The notes beneath the pieces were generated by a model that saw nothing but the letters and a program-made list of their open reading frames with translations, was not told the origin of the DNA and searched no databases. From Linanthus parryae (taxonomy: Eukaryota; Streptophyta; Magnoliopsida; Ericales; Polemoniaceae), in the NCBI GenBank assembly GCA_023055425.1, contig JALGPY010000015.1:2044001-2108000 (forward strand): a DNA stretch of 64,000 nt, given 5' to 3'. How positions within the stretch are numbered: the first letter of the stretch is position 1; every line of letters starts with the position of its first letter. Position numbers and translations under genes: made by a program. This document shows, piece by piece, positions 33,032 to 44,202 of this stretch.

Positions 33032-34968
33032 TGTTAACGACTTAAAATTGCATGTTTTAGTATGTTAATGAACTCTTCATAACTTTTCAATATGTGTAAT
33101 CTATCTATTTTCTCTCTTTCTATACTTATGCTTGTTTTCATAATTTTGGTTGTTTTATCTTGTTTTGTAGGCAAAGACATGCTTTGGAACACAAGAGGCT
33201 AGCTTTGGAGGCTTGAATGATTAATTAAAGAGATTTGGATGGCCTAGAGCATAAAAAGGCATTAGAATCGCTTCATTTGAAGACTCGAGAAGCTAATTTT
33301 CAAGAAAAGTCAAGGTAAAGGGCCAAGAAATGAAAATTCCAACGGGATTGGGCTAAAGTGAAAGTTTTTAAAGTTATGAAGGGCTTATTTAAAATGTTCT
33401 TGACGGGGAGGGGGTCTTTCTGCCTTTATTTTATGCACGGGGTTGGTTTTGAGATGCTAAAACAAGTGATTGGGCCATTTTAAAATCGCCCAGCAAAAGA
33501 AGGGACTGAAGTTGCAATTTCAGCCGAAAATAGCTCCTGACAGCGCACCATTCTCTCTCTCCCCGACGGTAAAATCAGCAAACCTCCATTGTTGTTTGAC
33601 GAAGCTTCGAACCGAGCTCACCCCGACCTCAACTCTCCACCAAATTGGCTCCTACTGGTCTAAAAAAACTCCAAAGACCGAGCTCTACCTAGCTATACTC
33701 TCAATTTGGCCTAAGAGTGAATAGACGAGAAAGCCCCAAATAAGCTAGGGTTCTTGAAGATTCTGAAAATCAACAAAGGAGATGGATTGGGACTAATTTG
33801 AGGGTTGGGATCTCTATTTGGAGGCCAAGGAAGGTTGAAGACAAGGTCTATATAAGCCGAAGCTGAAGAAGAATAAACCCTCTCCGACCTCACGTTGTTG
33901 CAAGCCGAACCTCTGTTCTTCATCTCTCTCTCTCTCTCTCTCTCTCTCTTGGCCTTGGCCGATTTCTGCGTTCGTGCTGGTGTTTCCGAGCTCTTTCTGA
34001 GCTATCTCGGAGCAAGTAGCAACCATAGAAGGAGAGAGGACGAATTCAAGTCCATATAGGCGCTATTTTTACTGAGTTTTTAGGTCGAAATTTGCTCTAT
34101 TCTTCTTGTTGTAAGCACTAGCAGTGAGCTACTGTTAGTTTCCGCAGTGACTTGTTGAATGAATTCTTAGTTGGTTTAGTGTAGTTTAATAATATTCTAG
34201 TAGATTTTTTCATCATTTGGTAGCAAGCTTGTGTTCTTGGGTTGACTTGAAGAGTATTTAAGCTTGAATATAATGAACATCTTCTTGAATGCTCTTGATA
34301 TGCCTTGTGTTTTGCTCTTGGCCATGTGCAACTAAGCTCGTTGTTGGCTTAGGTTGATGAACCTAGATGTTTTTTTAGTGTTGATTCAATTGTTGAATCA
34401 TTGAGTTGAGAAGTTCCTCTTGTGATTCGTCTCGAACAAGTGTCGGAATACAAATCTATATTGTATCTTCATCTTGTATTAGGATTCATGATTGCATACA
34501 TATCCTAGATTGTTAAAATAATTTAGTTTTGAATTTCACAAGAGTTCTTCATGAATCACACTTGACTTCGACATTAGAATCCACATTCTTCATTGTAAAA
34601 ATTGTTTGGGTCTTCGATTCATGCACAACACATCTAAGGAATTCAACTAAGGACAACATCTCCTCTCAATCTTAGAGGCTCTATTTCGATATTAGTTCAT
34701 CTCTACTTGCTTAGTTTCTTCATTTCTCTTGTTTAGTTTCTTTGCAATTTCTCACGAACCCGTGCTCTACCAAGTTCTATTTGGTAGATTTGAAGCTCGG
34801 CTAGCTTCAAAGCCATTGAAAAGTTACTTTAGTCACTTGAGTTAGTTATTTAGTCTTTTTGTTAGCTTAGAGTGTTCCCTCTTTCCCAATCCTTGTGGAA
34901 ATCGACCCCGTTCTTACTCGGGTACTAATTGAATCGATATTCCTATACTTGGAAATTATCGCCCAACA
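33032..34968 (+). repeat. Gypsy-type LTR (about 1.94 kb)
   Basis: It runs from TGTTAACGACTTAAAATTGC to ATTATCGCCCAACA. A TATA box TATATAA lies at 33849-33855, with a (TC)n run at about 33924-33948 just downstream as part of a pyrimidine-rich leader. The end (TGGAAATCGACCCCGTTCTT then TACTCGGG) is the wording of many plant gypsy LTR 3' ends. The exact 5' base may be 33030 or 33032. Confidence 0.7.
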
Positions 34969-36319
34969 ATAAGGTTAGGTAAAAAAGTAGGGAAAAGAAA
35001 TGGGTGGGACTGTTTACTTTTTGGAGAGGGTCATTTGGTATTTTTCCTTTGTTAATGTTATCAAAAATCGCAATGAAAACAAAGAGGAAAGATGTACCAA
35101 AATAGAAATTGGGAACAAATAGAAGAGACAGAGTGGTAGACCCATACGTTAACCAGGGATTTGACAATAGTCACACATCAGAAGATTCTAACGATCAAAG
35201 TGTCATGACCAAGTTATCCTCCCTTTAGTTCAACCATAATCATTTCCAAGCCAATTATGCATATGTGTATCTGCTAACAACATTTTTATTCTTCCATTCA
35301 TTCGACGAAGCTAACTTAAAATGAAGTTGAATGTGAACTATCCTTCTTTACTCATACTTCTGTTTCTTGTGTTTGAGCTGGGAGAAAATGGGCACAGGTT
35401 TTAAGAAACACGTGTCTTTTACATATTTACCCTCTCATATTCATTTAATTACAGTCTCTCTCCCTCCAGCCCTCTCTCTTTCACAGTAACATCACCACCA
35501 ACATCATCATCATCACCACCAGCCAGCAACACTACTAGCAACAAAAGCCGCATCAATGCCATAAACACCAGCAGCAACAATAACATAGCAAAATTTAGAT
35601 ATAAAAATTAACATATCTAAACCAAAAAATGGATCTGAACCAAGAATACAAATCTAAGCAAAAAAAACATTTTGATGAACTTGTTTGAACAGTATGAAGA
35701 AGTGATGAAGAGAAAGATAAGGAGGAGAAGAAGATGAAGAAGATGAAGAAGAAGAAGCAGAACAAGCGATTCCGACAACCACCATCGCCGCTAGCCACCA
35801 GAAATCACGGTTGAAACCGCCCAGACGCCCCACTCCTTCCTCTATCGAAAAAGAAGAGTTTATAATAAGAACAGAGTCAGAACAAGAGACTTCACCGCAA
35901 CATATGGATCTGCTACTGCATTGTTGTGAATCTCCATAGGAAATCAAGAGAGACAAGATCTTCTCCGGAAAAAATTCAGGCAAAACCAAATTAGACGATA
36001 GTTTTAGGCGCTGCTCTTCCTTCTCCATCGACATACATGGTTGGTCGCTTAGGAAAGTAGGCTGATTCCGTCGTCGGGATCTGCTGATTCCTCGTTCGGC
36101 TTCCTCTCTTCATATCTCAGGAACGAAAACCACCTCCTCGCCACCAGATCGCCGCCTCTAAACCATTAAACCGGCGAACGAGCGATTCAGGAACATATGC
36201 AATATGGGTCTTGATGAACAAAAAAAAATTCCGTTTTAGGGAAGTATGCTGAAACAGAAGAAACAAAGGCAGTACCTAATAAAAGAAACCTAGATAAGAA
36301 AAGGAAAAAAAAAACTCAT
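34969..36319. other. Unassigned DNA with low-complexity antisense frame
   Basis: No known element or gene is recognised. 35490-35590 is rich in ACC/ATC triplets. A minus-strand frame at 35654-36034 contains a Ser run from a TCT/TCA repeat and has no domain. Minus-strand text near 36000-36180 has exon-like composition. It could be a fragment of an LTR leader or of an old gene. Nothing firmer can be said. Confidence 0.4.
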
Positions 36320-36514
36320 GCCTTGTTTGGATAGACAGGTTTGGTTAACCTCAACCAAAAGTTAACCAAAACATCAACCCAAAATGTGTAGGACCCACAT
36401 TCCACTCATTTTCTACTCACATAAAAGTCAAAACATCAAAACCCAAACCCTCATATCCAAACACAACACAAGTTAAGTTTACTAAACCATTACACCTTGT
36501 TATCCAAACAGAGC
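36320..36514. mobile_element. MITE-like element with GTTTGGATA terminal inverted repeats
   Basis: Left end CCTTGTTTGGATAGACAGG. The right end read on the minus strand is GCTCTGTTTGGATAACAAGG. The two are imperfect inverted repeats about 195 bp apart, flanked by CATG on both sides (36316-36319 and 36515-36518). Length, AT-rich core and lack of coding fit a MITE. The superfamily is not clear. It lies about 145 bp beyond the stop codon of the receptor kinase gene. Confidence 0.55.
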
Positions 36515-36658
36515 CATGATCACGTTGTGGGACAAGTTTGTGCTTGCTTCTTTTGCCTCTTTATCAAGAAGCTAATTATATTATTCAATTGATTTTATCG
36601 TAAAAGAATTATACATATACTGATGACAACAATATAAGTGTGGTACATAAACGTCACC

Positions 36659-38641
36659 TCACTTGAAAGGAGTGCAAGTATAGCCGGTACAAAGACCAGT
36701 GGTGCTGTTATATGGAAACAAGGAAACAGGTCTGCCCGGTGGCAACTCCGGTACTGATATTTCGGAATTCAAATACCCCACCACTTCCTCCATAGTCGGC
36801 CGCCCTTTATTCTCATTCAAAGTACACAACAACCCAATATCCATAACCCGGACCGCTTGCTCGATACTCACAACCGAGCCCATCCTCCGATCCACCACGC
36901 TCACCTTCTCACCCGTTTCATGCTTTGCCCAAGCCAAATCCAACAGGTCCATCTCACCCGGGTCGGATCTTTTCATCCTCCTCCGCCCGCCCACAACTTC
37001 TAAAACAAATATCCCAAACCCGAACACATCAGCTTTCTGACTCACCGCGGACTCAAACTGTCTCGACTCAGCCGAGTCAAGAACAAACCCAAAATCGCCC
37101 AATACAGCTCTGAAGCTCACATCAAGGAAAACACTAGTTGTTTTCACGTTCTTGTGAGCGAGTAGCTTCGAGTGGAGATAACTCAGTGACTCGGCCACAT
37201 CTCGGACCACCTTGAACCGCCGCGACCACGGCAGAACTCCGACGCCGAACAGCCACTTGTCGAGGCTGCCGTTGGGTAGGTAATCGTACACGACGGCGGC
37301 CTCTCGGTTCTCCACACACCACCCTCTCACCGGAACCAGATTCGGGTGGCGGATTTTGCTAATCGCTTGGATTTCCTTCGCCAATCGCCGAAGGTCCAGG
37401 CCGTGCGAGTTGAGGAACTGAGTCGTGAACCGCTTCACGGCGACTTGAGAGCCACTGGGGATCGTTCCCTTGTAGGTAACCGCTCTTAGATCCCGACCCA
37501 GTTCTTCGCTGAAGCACCGAGTCGCTGCCTGGATCTCACCCACCGTGAAACGCCGTGGCTTGTTCGGCGGCCTCGGCCGGTGATTCTTCTCCGGCAGCGC
37601 GTCGGTTAATCTATTATTATTCCTCTCCTTCCGCTTCCCGTTGATGCAGAGATTTATCAGAACGACGATTACCAGCACAACAACGGAAACGAATACCATG
37701 AAGCTGGTGGGTGTTTTCCGGTGAACCATTTGGTTCAATAATTTGCTCTCACACGATTCAGCCGTCGGAATCCGAAGATTTGCCTGGCTTCTGGAAGTGA
37801 AATTCCATGAAATTATGTTATGGATCTGAGAGAAGTTCCCCGTCGAAGCAGAGAATCCGACGAACATGTACTCTCTCATGAACGGAGCTAGATCAATCGG
37901 ACCGGAAAAAGCCGGGTTCGCCGGCAAAGAAGTGGAATTATCCGGGCCGAGACGGATCTCCAAGACCCGTCCCGGCCCGTCATAACTAACCCAAGCCCGG
38001 TGTACAGAACCATCCTTGAGATTAACACTAACCTCTGAAGCATTCACGGTTGTGGATGAAACAATGGAAGCCAAATTGATCCCAATGTGGTTATCATTCG
38101 GGTCACCAAACTCCGGGTTCCATCGGGTATCGAATTCGATCCCAATCGCTTTATATTCTTCGTCGCAGGCATCGTTCAGCATGCCTAGCCACGGGCCGGG
38201 CCTGCCCACGGTAAACTCATCTGGGACAATGATGAAACTGAGACCACTCCCACTATTACCACCCCACGAATTTGTGTTGTTGATTTGGAAAGAAAAAGTG
38301 GTCTCGAAGGAAGCTGGGACTTGGGTTTGAGGGTCGAATAGGCGGATCGGGTACGAGTGAAGGGCCCGGCCCGATTGATGCCTTAAATCAGTCTTCTGAG
38401 TGATGTCTGGTATTTGAATGCAACCTCGTTCTCTTGAGAAAATCGCACTGCCTAGAAGGTTAACATCGTGGTAGATTCTGGGGTTCTCTGGGTTGAAATT
38501 GGGGAAGGAGAGGTGCTTGGTGACGTTAATCAGCGGCCCGTTTGGTAGTTTTCTCTTGCTCATAGCTAATGAAACAGTGAAGATTCCATCTCCGAGGACT
38601 ACAATTGTTATCAACACAAGAGAGACGAAGGAATTGGCCAT
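36659..38641 (-). CDS. L-type lectin receptor-like kinase with a degenerate kinase core
   Basis: An intronless ORF of 660 residues, the only intact host gene here. A hydrophobic N-terminus (about 1-26) is a signal peptide. A legume-lectin domain (about 40-290) keeps the metal-site wording AIGIEFDT and DPNDNHIGIN. Several N-glycosylation sites (NVT, NNT, NAS, NST, NFS, NFT) are present. A membrane span (about 312-335) is followed by a basic stop-transfer GKRKERNNN. The kinase domain follows (about 360-640): VAVK Lys at about 403, DFG at about 516-518, and KADVFGFG. However, the Gly-rich loop lacks GxGxxG, HRD is replaced by HKN (496-498, catalytic Asp to Asn), and the segment with GT.GY.APE is missing between DFG and KADVF. 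It is therefore probably a pseudokinase that signals through partners at the plasma membrane. Intactness argues for a real gene. It resembles the divergent S-type LecRKs, but a specific orthologue is not claimed. Confidence 0.9.
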   Translation of the reverse strand: MANSFVSLVLITIVVLGDGIFTVSLAMSKRKLPNGPLINVTKHLSFPNFNPENPRIYHDVNLLGSAIFSRERGCIQIPDITQKTDLRHQSGRALHSYPIRLFDPQTQVPASFETTFSFQINNTNSWGGNSGSGLSFIIVPDEFTVGRPGPWLGMLNDACDEEYKAIGIEFDTRWNPEFGDPNDNHIGINLASIVSSTTVNASEVSVNLKDGSVHRAWVSYDGPGRVLEIRLGPDNSTSLPANPAFSGPIDLAPFMREYMFVGFSASTGNFSQIHNIISWNFTSRSQANLRIPTAESCESKLLNQMVHRKTPTSFMVFVSVVVLVIVVLINLCINGKRKERNNNRLTDALPEKNHRPRPPNKPRRFTVGEIQAATRCFSEELGRDLRAVTYKGTIPSGSQVAVKRFTTQFLNSHGLDLRRLAKEIQAISKIRHPNLVPVRGWCVENREAAVVYDYLPNGSLDKWLFGVGVLPWSRRFKVVRDVAESLSYLHSKLLAHKNVKTTSVFLDVSFRAVLGDFGFVLDSAESRQFESAVSQKADVFGFGIFVLEVVGGRRRMKRSDPGEMDLLDLAWAKHETGEKVSVVDRRMGSVVSIEQAVRVMDIGLLCTLNENKGRPTMEEVVGYLNSEISVPELPPGRPVSLFPYNSTTGLCTGYTCTPFK

Positions 38642-39014
38642 GAAGCTGGAGAAGGAAGAAGAAGATAAAGTTGGCGTTGCTTTGTTATCGTTTTAACGTT
38701 CTAACGTCCGTGTGTGGTTTTTCTTTCGTGTTTGTTTTACATGAAAATAGACAAGTTTGAAGGCAATCCTTATCAATTGTGTATTTGGAGTAGCAGATAT
38801 CATAGGCTTAAAAATTAGTTAGTGACAATTTAGGTTCGTTTGTCTCCTACTCTTGCACCTGTGTGAGGACTGGATGAGTTTGTGTGTCATCTTCTCGGGA
38901 CCCTCTATTTTTGGAATATGATTATCTGGTGCTGTGAGGAGTTCGCATTTTTGTTACATTCAAGTTTTAGAACCACAAATTCCAGATGGTTATAGTGGCA
39001 CAATGCGTCAGTTC
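38642..39014 (-). promoter_or_regulatory. Upstream region of the receptor kinase gene
   Basis: On the minus strand a TC-rich leader (TTATCTTCTTCTTCCTTCTCC-like, split here as TTATCTTCTTC and TTCCTTCTCC) lies directly before the ATG. No clear TATA box is seen. A hAT-type MITE begins about 370 bp upstream of the ATG and may bound or modify the promoter. Confidence 0.4.
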
Positions 39015-39325
39015 CAGGGCCGGCCCTTCCACTAGCCAATTTAGGCGGTCGCCTAGGGCCCCGAGGACGGGAAGGGCCCCCTTATTTTGGTACATATCTA
39101 TTAGTACCCATTTTTGATAGTAAAGAAAAAAAAAGTGTAGTGAAACGTTTAGATGGTTGAGTAAAATGTGTTTATATATGTTGTTTTTTTGTTACCTTAT
39201 CAGTTGAATTATATTTTTTAACTATTCATTTAACTTAACTTTTCTCGCCGGAATTACACATTAGTATAGTAGGGCCTCAGTTCAAAATTTTGCCTAGGGC
39301 CCCAAAAAGTGTAGGGCCGGCCTTG
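39015..39325. mobile_element. hAT-type MITE (CAGGGCCGGCCC ends)
   Basis: 311 bp with terminal inverted repeats CAGGGCCGGCCCT (left) and CAAGGCCGGCCCT (right, minus strand). It is flanked by an exact 8-bp duplication GTCAGTTC (39007-39014 and 39326-39333). The 8-bp duplication and CAGGG ends define the hAT superfamily. The subterminal GCCTAGGGCCCC is also inverted at both ends. There is no transposase, so it is non-autonomous. It sits upstream of the receptor kinase gene. Confidence 0.92.
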
Positions 39326-39333
39326 GTCAGTTC

Positions 39334-39800
39334 AGACTTGCAATTTTACAATTTTGGTTTAGTGTAGATCATAACGATTATGAGCGTGTATGATCATAAC
39401 AGATTGAATTAGGATTCCTGACAAGGCTGATATAAATAAATTTATGACCGCAGCATGTAAAAGACAAACGTTTTGCTTATTTGAAGTGTGTATCCTACTC
39501 ATTTCTCCATGACCATCGCTTTCATCTACATACAATAATTCCAGCTTCTATAATGAATGATGAGACGACAATAATTATTCAATTTGTCGCTTCTTGTAAA
39601 GACTACTGACAGAATCGCCTAAACGGGAAGAATCTAATAAGTTAATTTGATTTTCTCAACAACAAAAATATATTTGAAGAATGAATTACAAATAGACAGA
39701 ATGTGGTTTTGGACTCCGTTTTGATGGACGACTTTTGGTCTAAAAGTTTCACGTAACAACCGTATTTCACGTACATTTTGTTACGCCAAAAGACAATTGG
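39334..39800. other. Unassigned DNA, may include the start of the Tat-like 5' LTR
   Basis: No clear feature. Words near 39570-39620 weakly resemble the start of the LTR at 49333-49493 (for example AATCGCC in similar spacing), but a boundary cannot be fixed by eye. Confidence 0.35.
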
Positions 39801-41039
39801 ACGAAGGAAATCACAACTTTGAGGCACGTTGGAATTATGTCTTCAAGGGATAAATCGCCCCCACTATGTTGTCTGGTACTGGCGATTCCCCTCCAAGATA
39901 CAACAAGTTGTGTCGGTTTTACAGCCAGCAATTCGTAGAATTTCTTTAGAATACTCGGTGAAACCGTGGTTGAATCTCACTTCTAATCATGTGATTGTGG
40001 GTTCGGTCCCACTGGGCATGTCAATCCCCCACTGAGCTTGTAATTTCCAGTCGAATCGTGATAAATTTATGCATACAAGAACGTGTTTGTCGACTTAAAC
40101 CTCAATTAGTGTAAATACTTCAAACTTCTAATAAATTATTTGGTGTCCGCAGATTAAACCACAACTCTAGAATCATAAGCGGAAGTATCACACCCATAAT
40201 TATATCAAGTTCTGGTGACTAATTCACATAATTTGCACCTTAACTCGTGTGCTAGATCCTTGATTCGTAAACATTTACAAAAGCAAACCTTTAAACTTTT
40301 GTCCGAAATGGCTAGACTTCTCATCATATTTATATAGGTGGAGTTTCCTCTTGGTATCATTATTACCTTAAAGAGATGAACTTCATTAAGAGTCGTAACT
40401 TATGACATATTACATTGATCATCCTAGAATGGTGTAGATACTGCTTTCCAGACAGACGGATCATCGCCACGTGGCAGCCACCCAGCAAACCCAGCTGTGC
40501 TCCATACACACCGGATCACCACCCGTGCTGATCCACGTGGGGGCTACGAGACAGAGCCCCCGCGCACCATAACACGGGACTTGTAGGGACTTATTGGTTT
40601 GGATGCTAGGGTAAGGCTCGTCGCGCGCATGCGACAACCAAGCTTGTGCGCGACCTCTGGTAACTGACTGAGAGATCCTAGGCTTACGTGTCTCATCAAT
40701 GCGGCTGATCTCATAACGGTTTCCGATACTTGCGGGCAGATGCGTAACGGTTCCTATATACACGGTCGAACGTGCCGTTGGGGGTATATCTTTAAGCCGC
40801 CATTTATGGTGCATTAACCCCTCAACGGTCACTTCCCCACTATATATAGGATCGTTAGCTCTCCGTTGCGACATAAGGCATATGCTGGTCCAATACATAG
40901 CTTAATGTCTCTCTCTCATAAGCAGTTATCAGTGCTTACCATCTCCCTACACACACCTTACAAATTCTCTGTGTTTTAGTCTTCATTCCCTGTTTAAGGT
41001 GCACACTTGGGTTCTCTCCTCAGGAAATCTTTGTGCACA
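39800..41039 (+). repeat. Tat-like 5' LTR (left limit uncertain)
   Basis: It ends CTTTGTGCACA before the primer site. A TATA box TATATATAG at 40841-40849 is followed by a leader with pyrimidine-rich sequence. CCACGTGG-type ACGT words occur at about 40471 and 40532. CACTATGTTGTCTGGTACTGG near 39860 resembles wording I associate with other plant gypsy LTRs. Confidence 0.55.
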
Positions 41040-41041
41040 AT

Positions 41042-41062
41042 TTGGTGAACCCGGCGTGAACC
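41042..41062 (+). other. Tat-like primer binding site candidate
   Basis: TTGGTGAACCCGGCGTGAACC follows the LTR. It is not the iMet site used by the other elements here. Its exact tRNA is not assigned. Confidence 0.6.
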
Positions 41063-41102
41063 ATCCACCTTCAAAGCCTCAAATACTTTGAGTCTGCTCA
41101 TA

Positions 41103-43004
41103 ATGCCTTCTGAACAAGACGTTCGTGGTGGGGATCAATCTCCTTCCCATGAAGAGACCTCAGGGGAAGACGGACTTCTCAACACCACTCCCAACGCTCG
41201 AGCTCAAGTTGTCACCGAAGGAGATCCCTCTTTGGAGTCACTCCAGGCTACAATACAAACCCAAGCTCGGGCTATGCAGGCCCAATCTCATCAAATTGCT
41301 CAGACCATGGCAATCCTGGGAAAGGTGGTCCAGAATGTTGTCCCAAGGGCTTCTGCCCCACTACTTTCAGCTCCACTGCCCCCGCCAGGGACAGTGTCCA
41401 CCTCGATAGTGCACGTCTCTGCTGCCCAGACTCCTCTCTCGGGTGGCCCGGCGATCCAGACGCCACCATTATCATCAAGCGCATCCCTGATGGCGGCAGG
41501 GAGCCCCGCCTCATATCCTGCATAATCTTTCTACGCAAACAGAGCCCTAGGAAGCCATGGGCCTCCACCTACGCCTCCTTACAACGCCAGTATGCCCTAC
41601 ATCCCGGGCTTCGGACCGACATCTTCATCCTACTGAGGAACATCTACTAGCATGGTGGCCCTTGAGCAAAGGATCGACAGCATTATTGCCAACCAAAGCT
41701 TCGAGGACACTGTCGTCCCCAGGGTAGATAACGCACCTCCCATTCCGCGGGACATCTACCTGATGCCGAATCCTGCTGGGTACAAAGCACCCAAGTGGGA
41801 GAAGTTTGATGAGGTCAGCGGGAACGCGCACGAACACGTGATGAGGTTTAAGGATATGATGGGGCCACATGCGGATGATACTCGGTTGCTCATGTGCGAT
41901 TTCCCTAAATCTTTAGGAACTGTCGCGTACAAATGGTATCGGACCTTGGAAGCAGGATCCGTTAAGACATGGGAAGAAATGGTGAAAAAATTCTACACAA
42001 AGTTCTTCCAGGTCGACGAAAGGGTCACCACCATTCACCTCTCTCGAATGTACCAGAAGTATGATGAGGAAGGTGTCGCCTTCATCAAGAAGTTCTGGGC
42101 CAGATCCCTGAAGTGCATCGACGAGGTCTCGGAAGGTCGTCTGGTTGAAATATGTCTGCAAGGCATGCACGATGAGTATAAAGGTATGTTAATCAACTTG
42201 AACATGCCTACCTTTTTGAAATTAATTGATTGCACCAGGAATGTTGAGCCGCTAGTGGAAAGGATGAGGAAGAGGCACATTAGCGAACGTGCACCGACGA
42301 ATTCTAGCTTTAAGGTCGCAGGTTCAGTTACAAGCAGCCGCGAGACACCAAAGTCCATGCAGTGTCACATTCCGACAAGAAACAACGACCCGCGCCCCAG
42401 GAGGCACCGCCACTGCCCTGCTCGATTGTGGATGCAGTAGACCTCTGCAAAAGATGGCGGAAGGACGAGATCCTGCCACCCTTAGAACGCAAACCCACGG
42501 GAGATCAGTTCAAGGACCCAAGGTGGTGAGTGCCACGGCCAAATATCGCACTCAACTCAGGAGTGCAAAAAGCTCAGATGGCTGGTGGACAGGAAAATAA
42601 AGGAGGGTCAGCTATTCATAGACGAGCCGGCAAAGGATGTACGTAACAACCCCCTGCCGTCTCGCGCGAGGAAGGAATCCAAAGAGAAAGAGATTGATAT
42701 GATCTCGATTACAGACCTAGAGGAGGTCATAGACATAGAAGTCCCGGTAGTCGCGGAGATCCACGAGGAGGAGGACTATGCTGCTGACACGGAGGATACG
42801 CGTCCAGAGCGAATGAAGGACTTCGCTAAATTTGCTAAATTTTTCGATGAAATGAACTTCTCGCCTGACTGCATGCACGAGATGATTAAGGCCATCCTCA
42901 GAGTGGCAGAGGACCATGGGAAAGAGCTAGTAGCCTCGAATGGCAGGGTTATTAGGGCCATTCGACCGAGGGAACCAATTTTGACGTTCGATGAGTCAGA
43001 TTAG
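41103..43004 (+). pseudogene. Tat-like Gag (broken)
   Basis: One frame from the ATG at 41103 to 42440 with two stops (41523 and about 41634). The Ser/Pro/Gln-rich N-terminus precedes the Gag core, which is intact at 41652-42290: PKWEKFDEVSGNAHEHVMRF, YKWYRTLEAGSVKTWEEM, FYTKFFQVDERVTTIHLS, RLVEICLQGMHDEYKGML. A frame change near 42330 and a single-base loss near 42530, inside a CX CH...H...C zinc motif (ECHGQISHSTQECKKL), break it. The frame resumes at 42585-43004 with KIKEGQLFIDEP and an acidic linker leading to the protease. Gag normally assembles particles. This one would need complementation. Confidence 0.8.
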
Positions 43005-43543
43005 AGGACTGGTGCGAATCATCATAGGCCGCTATATGTGACAGCTGCCATTAATCATGTGGATTGAAAAAGGGAATTCGTCGACGGCGGAGCCGCGATG
43101 AACATCATCCCCCTTAGCACCCTGGATATGGCGGGAATCCCCAAGCACAAGATAGTTTAAAAGCCGTCACCACTAACGGGCTTCGGTAGTAATTCTAGGA
43201 TGACCTCGGGATGGATTCGCTTGAGGATCCAATCGGGCAGATTAGCTGTTCTTCCAAATTCCATGTTATTGACGCCAACACGACTTACCACATGATCATT
43301 GGGCGAGCATGGATTCACCGCTTTGACGATGTACCTTAAACAGCTCACCAGGTAATGAAGGCCATCTGGAAAGAAAGGGTGGTCACAATACCTGCTTCTG
43401 TGAATCCTTTCAATCTGGAGGAAGCACACTTATCTGAGGCGGTATGGTTCACGGAATTGGAAGACGGGCCACTTCCGGCCCCATCCCACCAACTCCTCTG
43501 CCCAGATGCGAGGACATCCAGGATCAGTCACCCGCTGGAGTAA
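43005..43543 (+). pseudogene. Tat-like protease remnant
   Basis: YVTAAINHVD followed by a stop and FVDGGAAMNIIPLSTLDMAG marks a retropepsin in which the active-site DSG is DGG, as in Tat elements. Stops follow at KIV* and again later. The wording HMIIGRAWIH-like (in another frame, near 43290) is the end of the fold. After 43543 no RT follows. Confidence 0.7.
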
Positions 43544-43848
43544 TTGTGACACGGGAGGAACCAAGAGAAAAATAGCCCACGCGAAAGGAGGCCCCTGGAG
43601 TAGCTAAAAACATCTATACCTTGAAGAGGGTTATCGAGCATGATGACGACGACAGACAAGTGGGTAGTTTTTACTCCAATGGGGAGAAGTGTTACCGCAT
43701 CTAAGGGTATAAAGGTGCGCTCTTGTTATCAACTGTTGAATGCGATTAAAATCTTACCAACTGTTCTTATTTCATCAGATGTGTGTCCATAACTGACGCG
43801 ACTGATTTAAAGCCTATCTCACAAGATAGCATCAATACGACCAAGCAC
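43544..43848. other. Deletion junction: protease linker to tandem array
   Basis: Here an intact Tat element would carry about 3 kb of RT, RNase H and integrase. Only short non-coding sequence and the first degenerate repeat unit (from 43809) are present. Confidence 0.6.
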
Positions 43849-44202
43849 AAGCCTATCTCATATGATAGCAGCCAAGCGCGATTAAAGCCTATCCGTTAAG
43901 ATAGCACAAGCCTATCTCATATGATAGCAGCAAGGCGCGATTAAAGCCTATCCGTTAAGATAGCACAAGCCTATCTCATATGATAGCAGCCAAGCGCGAT
44001 TGAAGCCTATCTGCTAAGATAGAAGAAGCCTATCTCATATGATAGCAGCCAAGCGCGATTAAAACCTATCTGCTAAGATGGTACAAGCCTATCTCATATG
44101 GTGGCAGCCAAACGCGAACAAAGCCTGTCTGTTAAGATAGCTGAAGCCTATCTCATATGATTGCAGCCAAATACAATCAGGGTCTATCTATTGGGATAGA
44201 AA
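43849..44202. repeat. 59-bp tandem array of hairpin units (6 copies)
   Basis: Units start at 43849, 43908, 43967, 44026, 44085 and 44144, an exact 59-bp period. Each unit holds two imperfect palindromes, CTATCTCATATGATAG and CTATC(C/T)G(T/C)TAAGATAG, each a 5-bp CTATC/GATAG stem with a 6-base loop. They are separated by CAGCCAAGCGCGATTAAAGC. Later units drift. It is not CRISPR: the units are contiguous, without unique spacers. Confidence 0.92.

Larger units (their letters stand above)
32640..34968 (+). mobile_element. Truncated gypsy element: 3' tail plus one LTR
   Basis: A short 3' internal tail (about 32640-33029) has an A-homopolymer and ends in CTCGAGGATGAGCAAAAGGC then AGTTGGGGTTG. This is the polypurine context typical of Athila/Tat-type gypsy elements. 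An LTR follows at about 33032-34968. No gag or pol and no second LTR are in the window, so it is a fragment. Confidence 0.65.

Noticed and set aside
35654..36034. 126-codon minus-strand ORF with a poly-Ser run
   Set aside because: No recognisable domain, low complexity and no clear gene context. It is described only as unassigned sequence.
43849..44202. CRISPR-like regular repeats
   Set aside because: Units are contiguous 59-mers without unique spacers, and the genome is a plant.
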